Assembly (NCBI GenBank): GCA_947494805.1
Contig: CANLWK010000002.1
Location: 620,001-684,000, forward strand
Reading direction: 5' to 3'
Length of the DNA stretch: 64,000 nt
From: an uncultured Croceitalea sp.
GTDB taxonomy: Bacteria; Bacteroidota; Bacteroidia; Flavobacteriales; Flavobacteriaceae
Made by a program: the position numbers and the translations under genes. Numbering within the stretch: position 1 is the first letter of the stretch; each line of letters opens with the position of its first letter. This document shows positions 1 through 9,592 of this stretch, piece after piece. A model generated the notes under the pieces. The model saw only the letters and a program-made list of their open reading frames with translations, did no database searches and was not told the DNA's origin.

Positions 1-1
1 A

Positions 2-382
2 GGGTTGTTACTGGTCTCTTTGGCATGCAGTAGCGATGATGATGCTGACGACACAGAAACGCCATCGACCCAAAACTTACTGACCACGGGCATCTGGTAT
101 CAAGAATCAAAGTCTCCTGGGGGCTTTTCGGACTGTGAAAAGAACAGTTCGGTCGCATTCGCAACTGATGGCACAGTAAGGATTGAAAGCTTTGAAGAAG
201 AAGCGGGCAGCTGTGAAGCACAAACCCCTGAAACAGCTTCGTATACCTTAAATGGAGCAACTTTGGTCTTCACTGCGGGGCCCGAGACCTTTTCCGCGAC
301 CATCAATAGCATTAGCTCAGAAATGCTTTCGGTGACCGATGACGAAGGCGCTACTGTGGTGTTCGATAGAACGCAGGGTTGA
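2..382 (+). CDS. Lipocalin-like lipoprotein, 5' end cut by window
   Basis: The reading frame is open to the left edge of the window, so the true start is outside; the first possible internal start is a TTG at 5. The visible part begins inside a lipoprotein signal with lipobox SLAC, followed by an acidic serine/aspartate linker typical of surface-exposed Bacteroidota lipoproteins. The rest (about 100 residues) has a beta-rich pattern with a WYQES opening, two cysteines about 30 residues apart and repeated strand-turn-strand segments. That matches the small lipocalin-like domain common in Flavobacteriaceae. Its ligand is unknown. The gene ends 88 bases before the next gene on the same strand. 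Confidence 0.6.
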   Translation, partial: GLLLVSLACSSDDDADDTETPSTQNLLTTGIWYQESKSPGGFSDCEKNSSVAFATDGTVRIESFEEEAGSCEAQTPETASYTLNGATLVFTAGPETFSATINSISSEMLSVTDDEGATVVFDRTQG

Positions 383-470
383 GTGATAACAACAACCTAA
401 CCCATTTAAAATCAGTTGTTGCATCGATGAACAGTCAAATTTTGTACCTTTTCAAGCAAGGTGTCGTATT

Positions 471-3467
471 ATGAAAACCTTTTACCATGTAGCGGTAGTT
501 TTATTTGGAAGCACACTATTGTGGGGGCAAGAATCCGTACAGATAGATTCCTTGAAAAAACTACTCCGTCCACAAGAAAAAACAGTGGCGGTAGAAGAGA
601 AGGTATCGGTCTTGAACGGACTCTTTGAGGCCTACCTTTATGCCTCATTGGATTCGGCAGACCAGTATCGTAAACAGATTGGGCAGGTATCAAAGGTGCA
701 TTCGTATACCAAGGGGGACTATTTCTTCAACTCCCAAAGTGGACGGTTCTATTTTGCAAAATCCAATTTAGACAGTGCCCTTTTTCATATCAAAGCGGCG
801 GCCAACCTTGCGGAAACCTTGGACAACAAGGCGTTCATGGCCGATAATTACAAGAAGATATCGATCATCTACGATGTTCGAAGAAATGATTCGCTTTCAT
901 TGCACTATATCAATAAAGCGTTGGCAAGCGCCAAACAAACCGATGATTGGCGCTTGCTATCTTCTATATATGTGGCCTTGGGAAATCGAAGTTTTCAATT
1001 TACCGAATACCCCAAGGCATTGTCTTACTACCTCAAATTGGATTCCATCTATGAGGTGAACAACAGTTTGGACAAGTCGCTGGCAGCGGCCTATTCCAAT
1101 ATCGGCCTCATCTATTCAGAACTTAGGGATACCTTGGCCATCGATTACTTTCATAAAAGCATTGATGTCTATCAAAAATTAGGACATGCCGAGGGCGTGA
1201 GCTATGGCGAAATGGCCTTGGGCATCCATTATGAGCTACAGGGCGATTGCCAATCGTCAATAAAACACTTGTTAAAAGCCAAGGCCTTTTATGAAGAATA
1301 TCAAGATGTCAACATGCTGGCCGAAATCTATATGCGTTTGGGCAGTTGCTACGTTGAAGAAGATATCGATGAGGCAGAGCAATACCTTTTAAAGAGCAAT
1401 TCACTTTCTGAAGAAACAAAACGAATAACATTTTTGGCCACGAACTACACCGCGCTTGGTAATCTGTACACGGCAAAAGGGGAGTATAAAAAAGCGATCG
1501 AGAACTATAAAAAAACCCTTGACATCAATGACCGACTTGAAAACAACAAATCAGAAGGACTTAATGTGTTGCAGGCCTATAAGGGCTTGATATTGGCGTA
1601 CAAGGGGGCAAAAGACTACAAGGGCATGGCCGAAGCCTATGAGATCCGAGAGGTTCTTGCCGATAGCATCCGAAGCCAACAAAATCATTTGGTCGTAGAA
1701 GAACTCAACAAAAAGTATGAAACGGAAAAGAAAGAGCAAGAGATACAACTACTGATGTCGCAGGCGGCCCTGCAAGAACAAAAATCAAAAAACCAGCGCA
1801 GTCTTTTTATCGCGGGAATCTTGATATTGGCCCTGGCCGTAATCGCGCTTTATATTCTTTTCAGGAATAAGAAACGTACCAATGACAAATTGCGACAGCT
1901 TGAAGCGGCCAAATCACGTTTTTTTGCCAATATCTCACACGAGTTCCGGACGCCGTTGACCTTAATTTCGGGGCCTGTGGCCCACCAACTGTCCAAAGCT
2001 AAACTGACCCAAGACGATAAGACCGATCTGGGGCTGATCCAACGCAATGCCAATCGACTCTTGAATTTGGTCGACCAACTGTTGGACCTTTCAAAAATAG
2101 AGGCGGGGAGGCGTAGGTTAAAACTGGCCCAAGGTAATCTGGGGCTGTACCTTGAGCATCTTGTGGAACCCTTTCACTACCAAGCTTCACGAAAGGGCCT
2201 TGGTTTTGAAGCCACCATCAATGCCGGTCATGAAGCCTGGTTCGATAAGGATCTGGTAGAAAAGATCGTGGGCAATCTGCTATCGAACGCAATAAAATAC
2301 AATAGTGCGAAGGGGCAAATAGCGTTTATCGCGACAACCACCAAAGATCAGGTCACCATAAGCGTTTGCAATGCTAACAACACCCTGACCGAAAAAGAGC
2401 TGCCGCTATTGTTCGATAGGTTCTATCAGAACGATGCCATCAATCAGGGCTTCGGTATCGGGCTATCATTGATCAAAGAGCTCTGCCACCTCAATCAAGG
2501 TAGCGTAACGGCCGATAAGCCCGATGCCGATACGGTGCGGTTTACGGTCACCCTGCCCATTGCCAAAAACGCCTTCTCAAAAGAAGCCTTTGACCTGGCC
2601 CAAAGTGTGGTCGATATCCCCAAAAAACCACCTAAAGAAGTGCTTGAAATACCGTCTGAAGACCATAGGGAGCCAGAGGAAATTGAAGACGATGCACAAC
2701 CTGTTTTATTGGTTGTCGATGATAATGAGGAGATTCGCCTTTTTATAAGATCGTTGTTTAAAAACGACTATCGCATATTGGAAGCTGAAAATGGAGAAGC
2801 GGGGGTAGGCGTCGCCTTCGAGACCATTCCCGATTTGGTGATCTCTGATGTGATGATGCCCGTTGAAGACGGAATTTACCTCTGTAACCACTTAAAAACC
2901 GATGAGCGCACCTCACACATTCCGGTGATACTGCTTACTGCAAAATCTGCTGAAGAAGATGAACTGATGGGGCTGAAGACCGGGGCAGATGCCTATATGA
3001 TCAAGCCTTTCAAAGAAGAAAAACTGCGGGTGGTCATTGAAAAATTGATTGCCTCAAGGGCTGTCATTCAACAGAAGTTCAGCCAACAGGTATTTTTAAA
3101 ACCCAATGAGGTGGAACTTACCTCAATTGACGCCCAGCTCTTGCAGCGTATACAGGACATACTGGACGAACATTTGACAAATCCTGATTTTGGGGCGACC
3201 TTGTTTTCAGATGAAATCGGACTGAGCCGTATGCATTTGCACCGCAAGTTAAAGGCCCTGACAGGTTTTTCGACCACGGAGTTTATCAGAAACCAGCGTC
3301 TGAAAATGGCAGCTCAGTTATTAAAAGATGGCGGGGTCAACATTTCGGAGGTGGGCTATACCGTCGGATTCAACCAACCAGCCTATTTTTCGACCTGTTT
3401 TAAGCAGTATTTTGGATGTTCGCCCTCAGAATACACTAGCTTGGATAAGCGTGGGAAGGGCAGTTAA
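471..3467 (+). CDS. Hybrid two-component sensor kinase/response regulator, TPR sensor, AraC output
   Basis: A one-piece signalling protein of 998 residues. A signal peptide (about 1-20) leads into a TPR-rich sensor region (about 80-400), a coiled coil (405-440) and one membrane helix (about 443-464). A HisKA domain follows with phosphoacceptor H490 in SHEFRTPL, then an ATPase domain with N606 (N box) and GFGIGLSL (G box, about 660). The receiver domain (about 744-860) has phosphoacceptor D793 and conserved K845. An AraC-type helix-turn-helix fills 890-985. This is the HTCS architecture used by Bacteroidota to control glycan utilisation, but the sensor is TPR-based rather than the usual Y_Y_Y beta-propeller. 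No carbohydrate genes lie beside it, so its signal is unknown. Starts at ATG 471 with a good signal peptide. Confidence 0.88.
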   Translation: MKTFYHVAVVLFGSTLLWGQESVQIDSLKKLLRPQEKTVAVEEKVSVLNGLFEAYLYASLDSADQYRKQIGQVSKVHSYTKGDYFFNSQSGRFYFAKSNLDSALFHIKAAANLAETLDNKAFMADNYKKISIIYDVRRNDSLSLHYINKALASAKQTDDWRLLSSIYVALGNRSFQFTEYPKALSYYLKLDSIYEVNNSLDKSLAAAYSNIGLIYSELRDTLAIDYFHKSIDVYQKLGHAEGVSYGEMALGIHYELQGDCQSSIKHLLKAKAFYEEYQDVNMLAEIYMRLGSCYVEEDIDEAEQYLLKSNSLSEETKRITFLATNYTALGNLYTAKGEYKKAIENYKKTLDINDRLENNKSEGLNVLQAYKGLILAYKGAKDYKGMAEAYEIREVLADSIRSQQNHLVVEELNKKYETEKKEQEIQLLMSQAALQEQKSKNQRSLFIAGILILALAVIALYILFRNKKRTNDKLRQLEAAKSRFFANISHEFRTPLTLISGPVAHQLSKAKLTQDDKTDLGLIQRNANRLLNLVDQLLDLSKIEAGRRRLKLAQGNLGLYLEHLVEPFHYQASRKGLGFEATINAGHEAWFDKDLVEKIVGNLLSNAIKYNSAKGQIAFIATTTKDQVTISVCNANNTLTEKELPLLFDRFYQNDAINQGFGIGLSLIKELCHLNQGSVTADKPDADTVRFTVTLPIAKNAFSKEAFDLAQSVVDIPKKPPKEVLEIPSEDHREPEEIEDDAQPVLLVVDDNEEIRLFIRSLFKNDYRILEAENGEAGVGVAFETIPDLVISDVMMPVEDGIYLCNHLKTDERTSHIPVILLTAKSAEEDELMGLKTGADAYMIKPFKEEKLRVVIEKLIASRAVIQQKFSQQVFLKPNEVELTSIDAQLLQRIQDILDEHLTNPDFGATLFSDEIGLSRMHLHRKLKALTGFSTTEFIRNQRLKMAAQLLKDGGVNISEVGYTVGFNQPAYFSTCFKQYFGCSPSEYTSLDKRGKGS

Positions 3468-3473
3468 AAGCAT

Positions 3474-4538
3474 TCAGACCGATCTTCCTTTTTTGTTCTT
3501 AAAATGCTTGATCATTTTTCCGAAGTCCTTGTCTTTTTTACGCCGTTCTGCAACCGAGGACTCAAAATGTGCTTTTTCACGCTCCATTTTCAAATAGTTT
3601 TGATACGAAGCTTGGTCAATGACACCGTCTTCCAAGGCTTGGAGTATGGCGCAGCCCTTTTCCGTGGTGTGGGTGCAGTTTCGAAACTTACAATCGTCCG
3701 CTAGCTTTAAAATGTCTTCAAAGGTAGTTTCAAATCCCGATTCGGAAGCCGTAATACCCACTTCGCGCATACCGGGGTTATCGATCAGGATTCCCCCGTT
3801 TTGTAAAACGACCAGTTCACGATGACTGGTGATGTGTCGTCCTCTATCAATGGGTTGGCTTATGGCCCCGGTCTCCATAATGGTCTGGCCCATCAGTTTG
3901 TTCAATAGGGTAGACTTGCCCACACCAGAGGAGCCCAATAGGCAATAGGTTTTTCCGGCGATGATCGAAGCCTCTAGTGCTTCGAGTCCGATAGCAGTGG
4001 TATTGCTTAGGGGCAATACACGAATATCTTTAAACCTTTTCTTCAAGTCTTGCAACAAGGTTTCTAAGGTCGTTTTATCGACTAGGTCGACTTTACTGAG
4101 CACGATAATGGGCACTACCTTAGATGCATGGCAGATGGCCAAATACCGCTCAATCCGGTTGCTATTAAAATCACGGTTTACCGACTGTACGATAAGTCCG
4201 TAATCAATATTGGTGGCGATGAGCTGTATGTGTCCGGAAGTACCGACGGCTTTTCGTTCCAGTAGGGAATGTCTGGGGTAGACTGCATGGATCAAGGCCT
4301 TGTCTTCATCATATGCCGAAATGGCCACCCAATCGCCAACAGCAGGGAGGTCATAACGATTTTCGGCAGTGAACCGCAGGTTACCGATAAGTTCGGCGTC
4401 AAATACTGCGGTAGGTGTTCGGACCACATAGCGATCCTTATGTTCGGCGATAACGCGACCCACATCAAAGGCATTGAGCTGGTGGGTTTTTCGATATGCT
4501 TCTAAATCGTTTGTATAGCCTAATTGGGCAAGTGTCAT
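3474..4538 (-). CDS. rsgA: Ribosome small-subunit-dependent GTPase RsgA
   Basis: A circularly permuted GTPase that helps mature the 30S subunit in the cytoplasm. An OB-fold region lies at about 25-95. The GTPase motifs occur in permuted order: G4 SKVD (148-151), P-loop GSSGVGKS (202-209), switch GRHIT (233-237) and G3 DNPGM (253-257). The C-terminal zinc knuckle is C283, C288, H290 and C296, followed by a basic tail ending in KNKKGRSV. The length of 354 residues is slightly longer than E. coli RsgA. The gene is convergent with the hybrid sensor gene, with only 6 bases between the stop codons. All hallmark residues are present. Confidence 0.96.
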   Translation of the reverse strand: MTLAQLGYTNDLEAYRKTHQLNAFDVGRVIAEHKDRYVVRTPTAVFDAELIGNLRFTAENRYDLPAVGDWVAISAYDEDKALIHAVYPRHSLLERKAVGTSGHIQLIATNIDYGLIVQSVNRDFNSNRIERYLAICHASKVVPIIVLSKVDLVDKTTLETLLQDLKKRFKDIRVLPLSNTTAIGLEALEASIIAGKTYCLLGSSGVGKSTLLNKLMGQTIMETGAISQPIDRGRHITSHRELVVLQNGGILIDNPGMREVGITASESGFETTFEDILKLADDCKFRNCTHTTEKGCAILQALEDGVIDQASYQNYLKMEREKAHFESSVAERRKKDKDFGKMIKHFKNKKGRSV

Positions 4539-4565
4539 GTTATTTGTAAAATTTGAGGTAAAGAT

Positions 4566-5375
4566 TTAGTCTAAAGTAGTGACTTTTATGCCATCCTCCA
4601 CTAGGGTTTTGAACTTTGTGAGGTCAGCTTTGTTACCGAGTTCATAGTGCATGGGAATGACCTGTTCAGGCTGTATGCCATTGACTATTTGGGCCGCTTC
4701 GTCAATATTCATCGTCAGGTTATCACCACCAATGGGCACTAGGGCAACGCTGATGTCCCTGATCTTGTTCATTTCAGGGATAGCGTCGGTATCACCGGCA
4801 TGGTAGAGGCGTAGCCCCTGGCCAAAATCGAGTATAAAGCCCACATTTTGCTTTGATTTGGGGTGTGCCTTGAACCAGAGAAATACGGTTTTAGTATTAT
4901 AGGCCGGTACGGCTTCAATGTGAGTGCCATTGAGTTCAATAACGTCTCCAGGAACCACCGCAGTCACGTTATAACCCTGTTTCAAGAGTTTTTTGGCAAC
5001 CCCTTTGGCACATATAAACTGCGTTTCAGGCTTTGCAAGGTTTGCAATAGTGCTGGGGGAGTAATGATCCGGATGGGCATGGGTGATATAGATAACATCA
5101 GCCTTTTCAGAGGGGTCTACTTCAACAGGATCGATATAGCTTACATGTCCGTTACATACAATTTGAAAACTTGAAGGAAAAAAATCTGATGTATTGACTT
5201 TGATAGCACCCCAAGTGGTAATTGTCAAAATTTCATTGAGTTTTAAGGTTTGGGGAATGGGATTTCGTTGATCGCTCACGCTAACTTTGACCATGGTACA
5301 GCTTTGAAGGGTTAATACGATTAGGATGATATGGACCCAATAGAATGGTTTTGTTTTGGGTTGTATGTCAGCCAT
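4566..5375 (-). CDS. Metallo-beta-lactamase-fold hydrolase, predicted lipoprotein
   Basis: The zinc-binding signature THAHPDH lies at about 98-104, D195 sits in the GDTD motif and a late histidine (H243, in PMHYE) completes the site. This arrangement matches the UlaG/UPF0173 branch of the metallo-beta-lactamase superfamily. I chose the ATG at 5375. The frame extends to a TTG at 5396, but that would put seven extra residues in front of a good lipoprotein signal with lipobox LQSC (C26). The substrate cannot be inferred. The start of rsgA lies 27 bases beyond this gene's stop on the same strand, so the two may be co-transcribed. Confidence 0.8.
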   Translation of the reverse strand: MADIQPKTKPFYWVHIILIVLTLQSCTMVKVSVSDQRNPIPQTLKLNEILTITTWGAIKVNTSDFFPSSFQIVCNGHVSYIDPVEVDPSEKADVIYITHAHPDHYSPSTIANLAKPETQFICAKGVAKKLLKQGYNVTAVVPGDVIELNGTHIEAVPAYNTKTVFLWFKAHPKSKQNVGFILDFGQGLRLYHAGDTDAIPEMNKIRDISVALVPIGGDNLTMNIDEAAQIVNGIQPEQVIPMHYELGNKADLTKFKTLVEDGIKVTTLD

Positions 5376-5516
5376 ATGAATAAAGTTGAAGGGCAAAAGT
5401 ATATTTTGGAAAGAGCTGCTGAAATGACAATGATCAGTATTGCACCAAAAGTATTTTTGGATTCGTTTTAAAAGAAATCAAGGAGGAAGAGAAACTATGG
5501 CATAAGGGGTGTTTTG

Positions 5517-5616
<100 letters not shown>

Positions 5617-5720
5617 TCCCTCGTGTTTGCGTCCTTTAGCGAATTCCAACAGGGTCATGAAACTTTTCTTTAAGCGGTCGGCTACGCCGCATCCATTCAT
5701 TTGTATCTATAATCAGTCGC

Positions 5721-6016
5721 TATGTAAAATAGCCGCTCGGCCAACAGCACATTGCTTTCATAAAAAGTAAATGCCCATGCATTTATTTTTATACGCAATT
5801 CTCAGCCACTTGGCCAGCGCCATTAAAAGCTCAGCTTTTCGTTTTTATTGAAACCTTTGGTTTAATTGAAAAATTGGAAAAGAAAAATTTCAGGAACTTC
5901 TCGTCAACTTGTCGCAAAAGCTTAAAATTTCTCTACGAGTAAATTTCTAAGCACTTGCTAACATCCTCCTCTGATTCAACTATTTTTCTTTGGCACTTAA
6001 ATATTATGTAAAATAG
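5721..6016 (+). repeat. Dispersed intergenic repeat, copy A
   Basis: Aligned by eye with copy B at 9641-9884, the two share blocks in the same order: an opening TATGTMAAATWGCCGC, then CCAAC, GCTTTSATAAAA, an A/T-rich palindromic part, TTCTCAGC, ACTTGGCCAGCGCCA, AATTTCTWAGCMCTTGCTAAC near the end, and the closing word ATTATGTAAAATA. The unrelated middle parts differ in length. Copies A and B flank the PIN-like, XRE and 75-residue genes. Confidence 0.65.
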
Positions 6017-6050
6017 AAATGGTGTTTGCGTTGTTGTCTCCTTTCTTTTT

Positions 6051-6080
6051 TCTTGATAAAAAAGAAACAAAAAATCAAGA
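6051..6080. repeat. Intergenic hairpin
   Basis: TCTTGAT (6051-6057) pairs with ATCAAGA (6074-6080) around an A-rich loop, with T-rich sequence on the left and A-rich sequence on the right. Read on the minus strand, the stem is followed by a run of A and T. It lies about 180 bases beyond the stop of the minus-strand PIN-like gene, so it could end that transcript. It also resembles hairpins scattered between flavobacterial genes. Confidence 0.4.
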
Positions 6081-6261
6081 AGAAAATATGCTTCCGCGCT
6101 CTCTTTGTGTCTTATAGCTTCGCTATTTTGGCGCTATGCGCCCCACACAAAGCCCAGGGCAATGGCTCTTTATGTCAAGCCACAAATTCACCTCAACGCC
6201 GGCCCGCATTTTCTTCACTCCAACTTTAAATAAACCCCTTTTTCTTTTCGGTTAGATTTAA

Positions 6262-8511
6262 TCAATATTTACTCTTAAGCTTTTTGATATATTGATCCTT
6301 TTCATCTTTATTGAAAATTTTCAATATTTTCTTGACTACTATAAATTCAACAAATCCGAAGAATAAGGTTAAAAGAGTGTAGCAGGTATTCTTTCTAAAA
6401 TCATCAAGTTGATTAATTTCATTTACTAATGAAGTCATAAAATTCCATTCATTTTCCTTGAATAAGAAAATCATAATTATGGGAAGGAACAAAATTATTG
6501 CTATTAAAATGTATAGAGCTCCAATTTGATTTCTTTCTTTCAATTTTGCCTGAACAACAGTATCAATAAGGGTTTCATTTTTTTTGTCCTCAGCAATTTT
6601 TTGCTGTTCATCGTAAATACTGAATTGTAAAGTGTTGGCTGCTGAACCCACTTTTTCCGTTTTTGTCTTTATTTTTTTTAATTCTTTCTCATATAACTTT
6701 AATCTTTCTTTAAGTTCATTTGCTTTTTTATTTAACTCTTCATTTTCTGTTGCAGTTATGCTTGATAATTCACTTGCCTTATCTAGTCTTTTACTTTTCT
6801 TTTTGATTTCATCCTCCAAACTTTTCATATGATCCGTCTGAATCGTAATTTGCTTATTAATTTCTGACTCAACAAAATCATTTAACTCAACAACATTATC
6901 TTCTTTTTGTTCAAAATTTTTCAGGAATAGCTCATCTTTAAGACAACCTATTATTAATTTTTCATTGTCTATTCCCAGGTTGTGGAAATACTTTAAACTT
7001 CTTATTGCAACTCGGGAAACATAGGTATTGTCATCAATAGCAGGGGTTGAAATCGTACTTACAAACGCTCTAAGGTAGTTTTCTTTAGTTTTCAAGGGAG
7101 CTTGCCTCAATAATTTTTTCAATAAAATTGAAGGTTTGAAAAAAGTCGGGATAATCACACCAATTGCTTTTTTTCTTAATTGATGAGCATCAAATTTTAT
7201 TAGAATTTTATCTAGAGTAACCCCGAAATATTTAGCGCTATTCATTGAAGTAGCATCCACCTTTCTTAAGCTTAGAATAGCTTCTCGGAGAAACACATCA
7301 TGTTGAATTTGAAGAGGATCCTTTTGTCCTTTTCTTCTGAGACCTTTTTCCTGTCTAGCTTCATCCAACAACTCAAAATAAGAGTTATACTTGCTTTCTT
7401 GATCTTTTAAATATTCTTCACTTTGAACAAGTCTTTCAAATTTAGAATTATAAATGACAAGACTTTTCTCCTTCATACTATTCTGAGAATGTGTAATAAT
7501 ATCACTTGGATGCGGCGTATTTTCCTTATCCTCAATAAGTTTTTCATAATAACTTTGCGCAAAGCTATCTAGTTTGCTCGACTGGAGAAGAGCTTTAATT
7601 TGACTGGGCTGCAAATCTTTCTCTAGATACTTTTCAAAATCTGCTTTCTTATGATTTAATTCATTGTATGTCTTAGTTATATATTTAAATTTTATCCCTA
7701 GTTCTGTACCTAGTTCTAGCAAAAATTTTGCAGCTTGGTTTTCTGGGTGATTATGTAAGTTTAAAATTGAGTAAATAAAATTGGTGTCAACAAAGACGAT
7801 CCAATCAAATTGTAATTCATCGTATAACTTCTTATACTCGTCTTGAGACAAGCCAAGTGAATAAAACGCTTCTGTTTTATTGGCTAAATCTGTTAAATAC
7901 TTCAATATGTTAGTGTCAATTACATCAGGATATATTTTGATGTATTTTGACAGGATTTTCGAAAGCTTTTTATTTTTAGTTTCTTTTTGGTATTTCTTAA
8001 CCAATAATTTTACACTATCCTCATACTCTACCTCACTACTGGTCAAACTTGAGATTGCATTTTTTCCATGTGTCAGATAGCATTCATAGATGAAAGTCCT
8101 AAATACTTCCCATAAATGGGCAATCTCATCTTCTACAATTGCATAATCAATTTCCGTTGCAATTCTTTCAATATGTTCTTGAAATAAAGCAAATCTTGCC
8201 TTTCTACTTTGTTCGATATCTAAAGCTTGTTGTTTAAGCTTTAGCTCTTCATCTAAAATTAACTTTAAGTTTCCTTTATCAGTTTTGTTAATTATATTTT
8301 CATCATTGAGCCTGTTCAGACTATCAGTAATATCTTGACCATGTACTTCTAAGGTTAATTCTTTTGCAATTTCTTTTGCTATATCTTTAGTTTCAATTCC
8401 TTCTGCTCCGGAATTATATATTATATATTTTATAATACCATCTAACGTACCATCTCGAGCATCGGACTTGGATAAATCTAATACCCTAATAATCTTATTA
8501 ATATCTGACAT
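6262..8511 (-). CDS. PIN-like nuclease candidate with winged-helix N-terminus, coiled coil and two C-terminal TM helices
   Basis: I do not recognise a named family for the whole 749-residue protein. The N-terminus (about 1-90) reads like a winged helix. A mostly helical part follows (90-230), then a PIN-like core beginning with IVFVDTNFIY. The four acidic positions expected of PIN nucleases can be placed at D242 (VDTN), E284 (YNEL), D405 (QHDVF) and D434 (VTLDK), with a long helical insert between the second and third. Residues 440-535 are helical, 545-620 is a charged coiled coil, and two membrane helices lie at about 664-684 and 708-728. The likely picture is a membrane-anchored nuclease facing the cytoplasm. 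It lies 120 bases downstream of an XRE regulator on the same strand, and repeat copies flank the block. Antiphage or toxin-like function is inference only. Confidence 0.6.
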   Translation of the reverse strand: MSDINKIIRVLDLSKSDARDGTLDGIIKYIIYNSGAEGIETKDIAKEIAKELTLEVHGQDITDSLNRLNDENIINKTDKGNLKLILDEELKLKQQALDIEQSRKARFALFQEHIERIATEIDYAIVEDEIAHLWEVFRTFIYECYLTHGKNAISSLTSSEVEYEDSVKLLVKKYQKETKNKKLSKILSKYIKIYPDVIDTNILKYLTDLANKTEAFYSLGLSQDEYKKLYDELQFDWIVFVDTNFIYSILNLHNHPENQAAKFLLELGTELGIKFKYITKTYNELNHKKADFEKYLEKDLQPSQIKALLQSSKLDSFAQSYYEKLIEDKENTPHPSDIITHSQNSMKEKSLVIYNSKFERLVQSEEYLKDQESKYNSYFELLDEARQEKGLRRKGQKDPLQIQHDVFLREAILSLRKVDATSMNSAKYFGVTLDKILIKFDAHQLRKKAIGVIIPTFFKPSILLKKLLRQAPLKTKENYLRAFVSTISTPAIDDNTYVSRVAIRSLKYFHNLGIDNEKLIIGCLKDELFLKNFEQKEDNVVELNDFVESEINKQITIQTDHMKSLEDEIKKKSKRLDKASELSSITATENEELNKKANELKERLKLYEKELKKIKTKTEKVGSAANTLQFSIYDEQQKIAEDKKNETLIDTVVQAKLKERNQIGALYILIAIILFLPIIMIFLFKENEWNFMTSLVNEINQLDDFRKNTCYTLLTLFFGFVEFIVVKKILKIFNKDEKDQYIKKLKSKY

Positions 8512-8631
8512 TTGGAATGCTTGGTTTTAAGCTAATTGACCTTGAATATAATCAATATGTTACCAAACTCCTCACAATTCAAGCAGAGAATTTAACAATC
8601 CGTTTCATACACGAAATGTTCATTATTAAAA

Positions 8632-8847
8632 TCACGCATCCTTTGTAGAAACCAAAAGCTCTCGAATATCTACACCCAGAGCTTCTGCTATTTCTCGCAA
8701 AGTTTCGAGCGAAGGTTGCATGTCATTTGTGCACCATCGGGAAACCGTAGTTCTGCTCTTCCCTACCCTTTCGGCAAGCCATTTGTTAGTTCTGTCCTGT
8801 TCGGCAAGAACAACTCGAATCCTGTTAATTGGCTTTTTAGTGCTCAT
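8632..8847 (-). CDS. XRE-family helix-turn-helix regulator
   Basis: A 71-residue protein that is almost entirely one HTH_3 (Cro/C1) domain. The recognition region is WLAERVGKSRTTVSRW, followed by the usual LETLREIAEALGVDIRELL helices. There is no extra domain, so it probably acts as a small repressor. It lies immediately upstream of and in the same direction as the PIN-like gene, the usual arrangement for a regulator controlling a potentially harmful partner. A short inverted repeat about 18 bases in front of its start is a candidate binding site. Confidence 0.85.
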   Translation of the reverse strand: MSTKKPINRIRVVLAEQDRTNKWLAERVGKSRTTVSRWCTNDMQPSLETLREIAEALGVDIRELLVSTKDA

Positions 8848-8864
8848 TTGAATCGTTTTACGTT

Positions 8865-8879
8865 AAATGCATAGCATTT
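8865..8879. promoter_or_regulatory. Candidate XRE operator
   Basis: AAATGC (8865-8870) and GCATTT (8874-8879) form a perfect 6-bp inverted repeat with a 3-base spacer, 18 bases upstream of the XRE start codon. Another partial TTTGCATTTTA follows to the right. Size and position suit autoregulation by a small XRE dimer. This is inferred from position only. Confidence 0.35.
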
Positions 8880-9040
8880 TACACAAACTTAGTTTTCTTA
8901 TTTGCATTTTATTCATAACTTTAAACGAGCAAATTGAACTGTTTTAAATCATATTAATATAGTTTTAAATAATCTTTTAGTAGTTAAACGATATTTAATA
9001 ACGAAGTTTTAGTTTTTTCAACAATCAAATAACCAACTTT

Positions 9041-9268
9041 ATGAATCCCAAAAAACTTGACCTATCCCCTATCTTAAGCTATATAGAAAAATGCCATGAA
9101 GGAGACCTTCTTTCATTTACTAACAGTTTAGACAAAACCATTTTTATGTTTCATTTTCTTCCTTGGGATACCTTTTCAGAACTGGAGCGTCAAAATTGCT
9201 GTCATGTTCTCATGGAACTCAAAGAGGCGGTTATGGAGATTTACTTAAACAGTAAGAAGGGTAATTAG
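9041..9268 (+). CDS. Small orphan protein (75 aa)
   Basis: I do not recognise it. The ATG at 9041 follows a 193-base divergent promoter region shared with the XRE gene. The product is acidic to neutral, has no signal peptide or membrane helix, contains adjacent cysteines in QNCCHV, and is predicted helical in its second half (LMELKEAVMEIYLNSKK). It is divergent from the XRE/PIN-like pair and lies inside the same repeat-flanked segment. An accessory or antitoxin-like role is possible but unsupported. Confidence 0.5.
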   Translation: MNPKKLDLSPILSYIEKCHEGDLLSFTNSLDKTIFMFHFLPWDTFSELERQNCCHVLMELKEAVMEIYLNSKKGN

Positions 9269-9479
9269 TCCATCATTCCATTTCATACACTTCCACCTCC
9301 CCCACTCCGCGGGTTCGGCAAAACAGTATTCCATTACCTTTTTACAGAAGTTTTTAGTAGGAATTTTTCAGGAAGTTCTAGGTAAACTTTCGCTTTTACC
9401 AAAGCTCAAGTTACATAACGCGGTACATTATAGTACACTTATGGTAATTTACGTAATAGCGGTTTTACAGCTATTTGCA

Positions 9480-9530
9480 CATAATTCAGTTATAGGTACA
9501 GCTTGCTGTATTATAACGACGAGAATTATG
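9480..9530. repeat. Nested palindrome, attC-like shape
   Basis: Outer arms CATAATTC (9480-9487) and GAATTATG (9523-9530) are perfect complements. The inner arms GTTATAGGTACAGC (9489-9502) and GCTGTATTATAAC (9505-9517) pair apart from an extruded base and a mismatch. GTTATA and TATAAC at the inner boundary recall the conserved GTTRRRY ends of integron attC sites. No integrase gene is in the window. Part of the same sequence (AATTCAGTTATAG) recurs at 18227-18239. Confidence 0.5.
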
Positions 9531-9592
9531 TCAAGGAAATTACAGTATAGTAACATCACAAATTAAAACATATGTCCGCCAGCGCTTCATCT

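Noticed and set aside
6026-6229. 67-codon open frame before the PIN-like gene
   Set aside because: It runs through a hairpin and low-complexity sequence (many lysines from A-rich DNA) and lacks a recognisable pattern.
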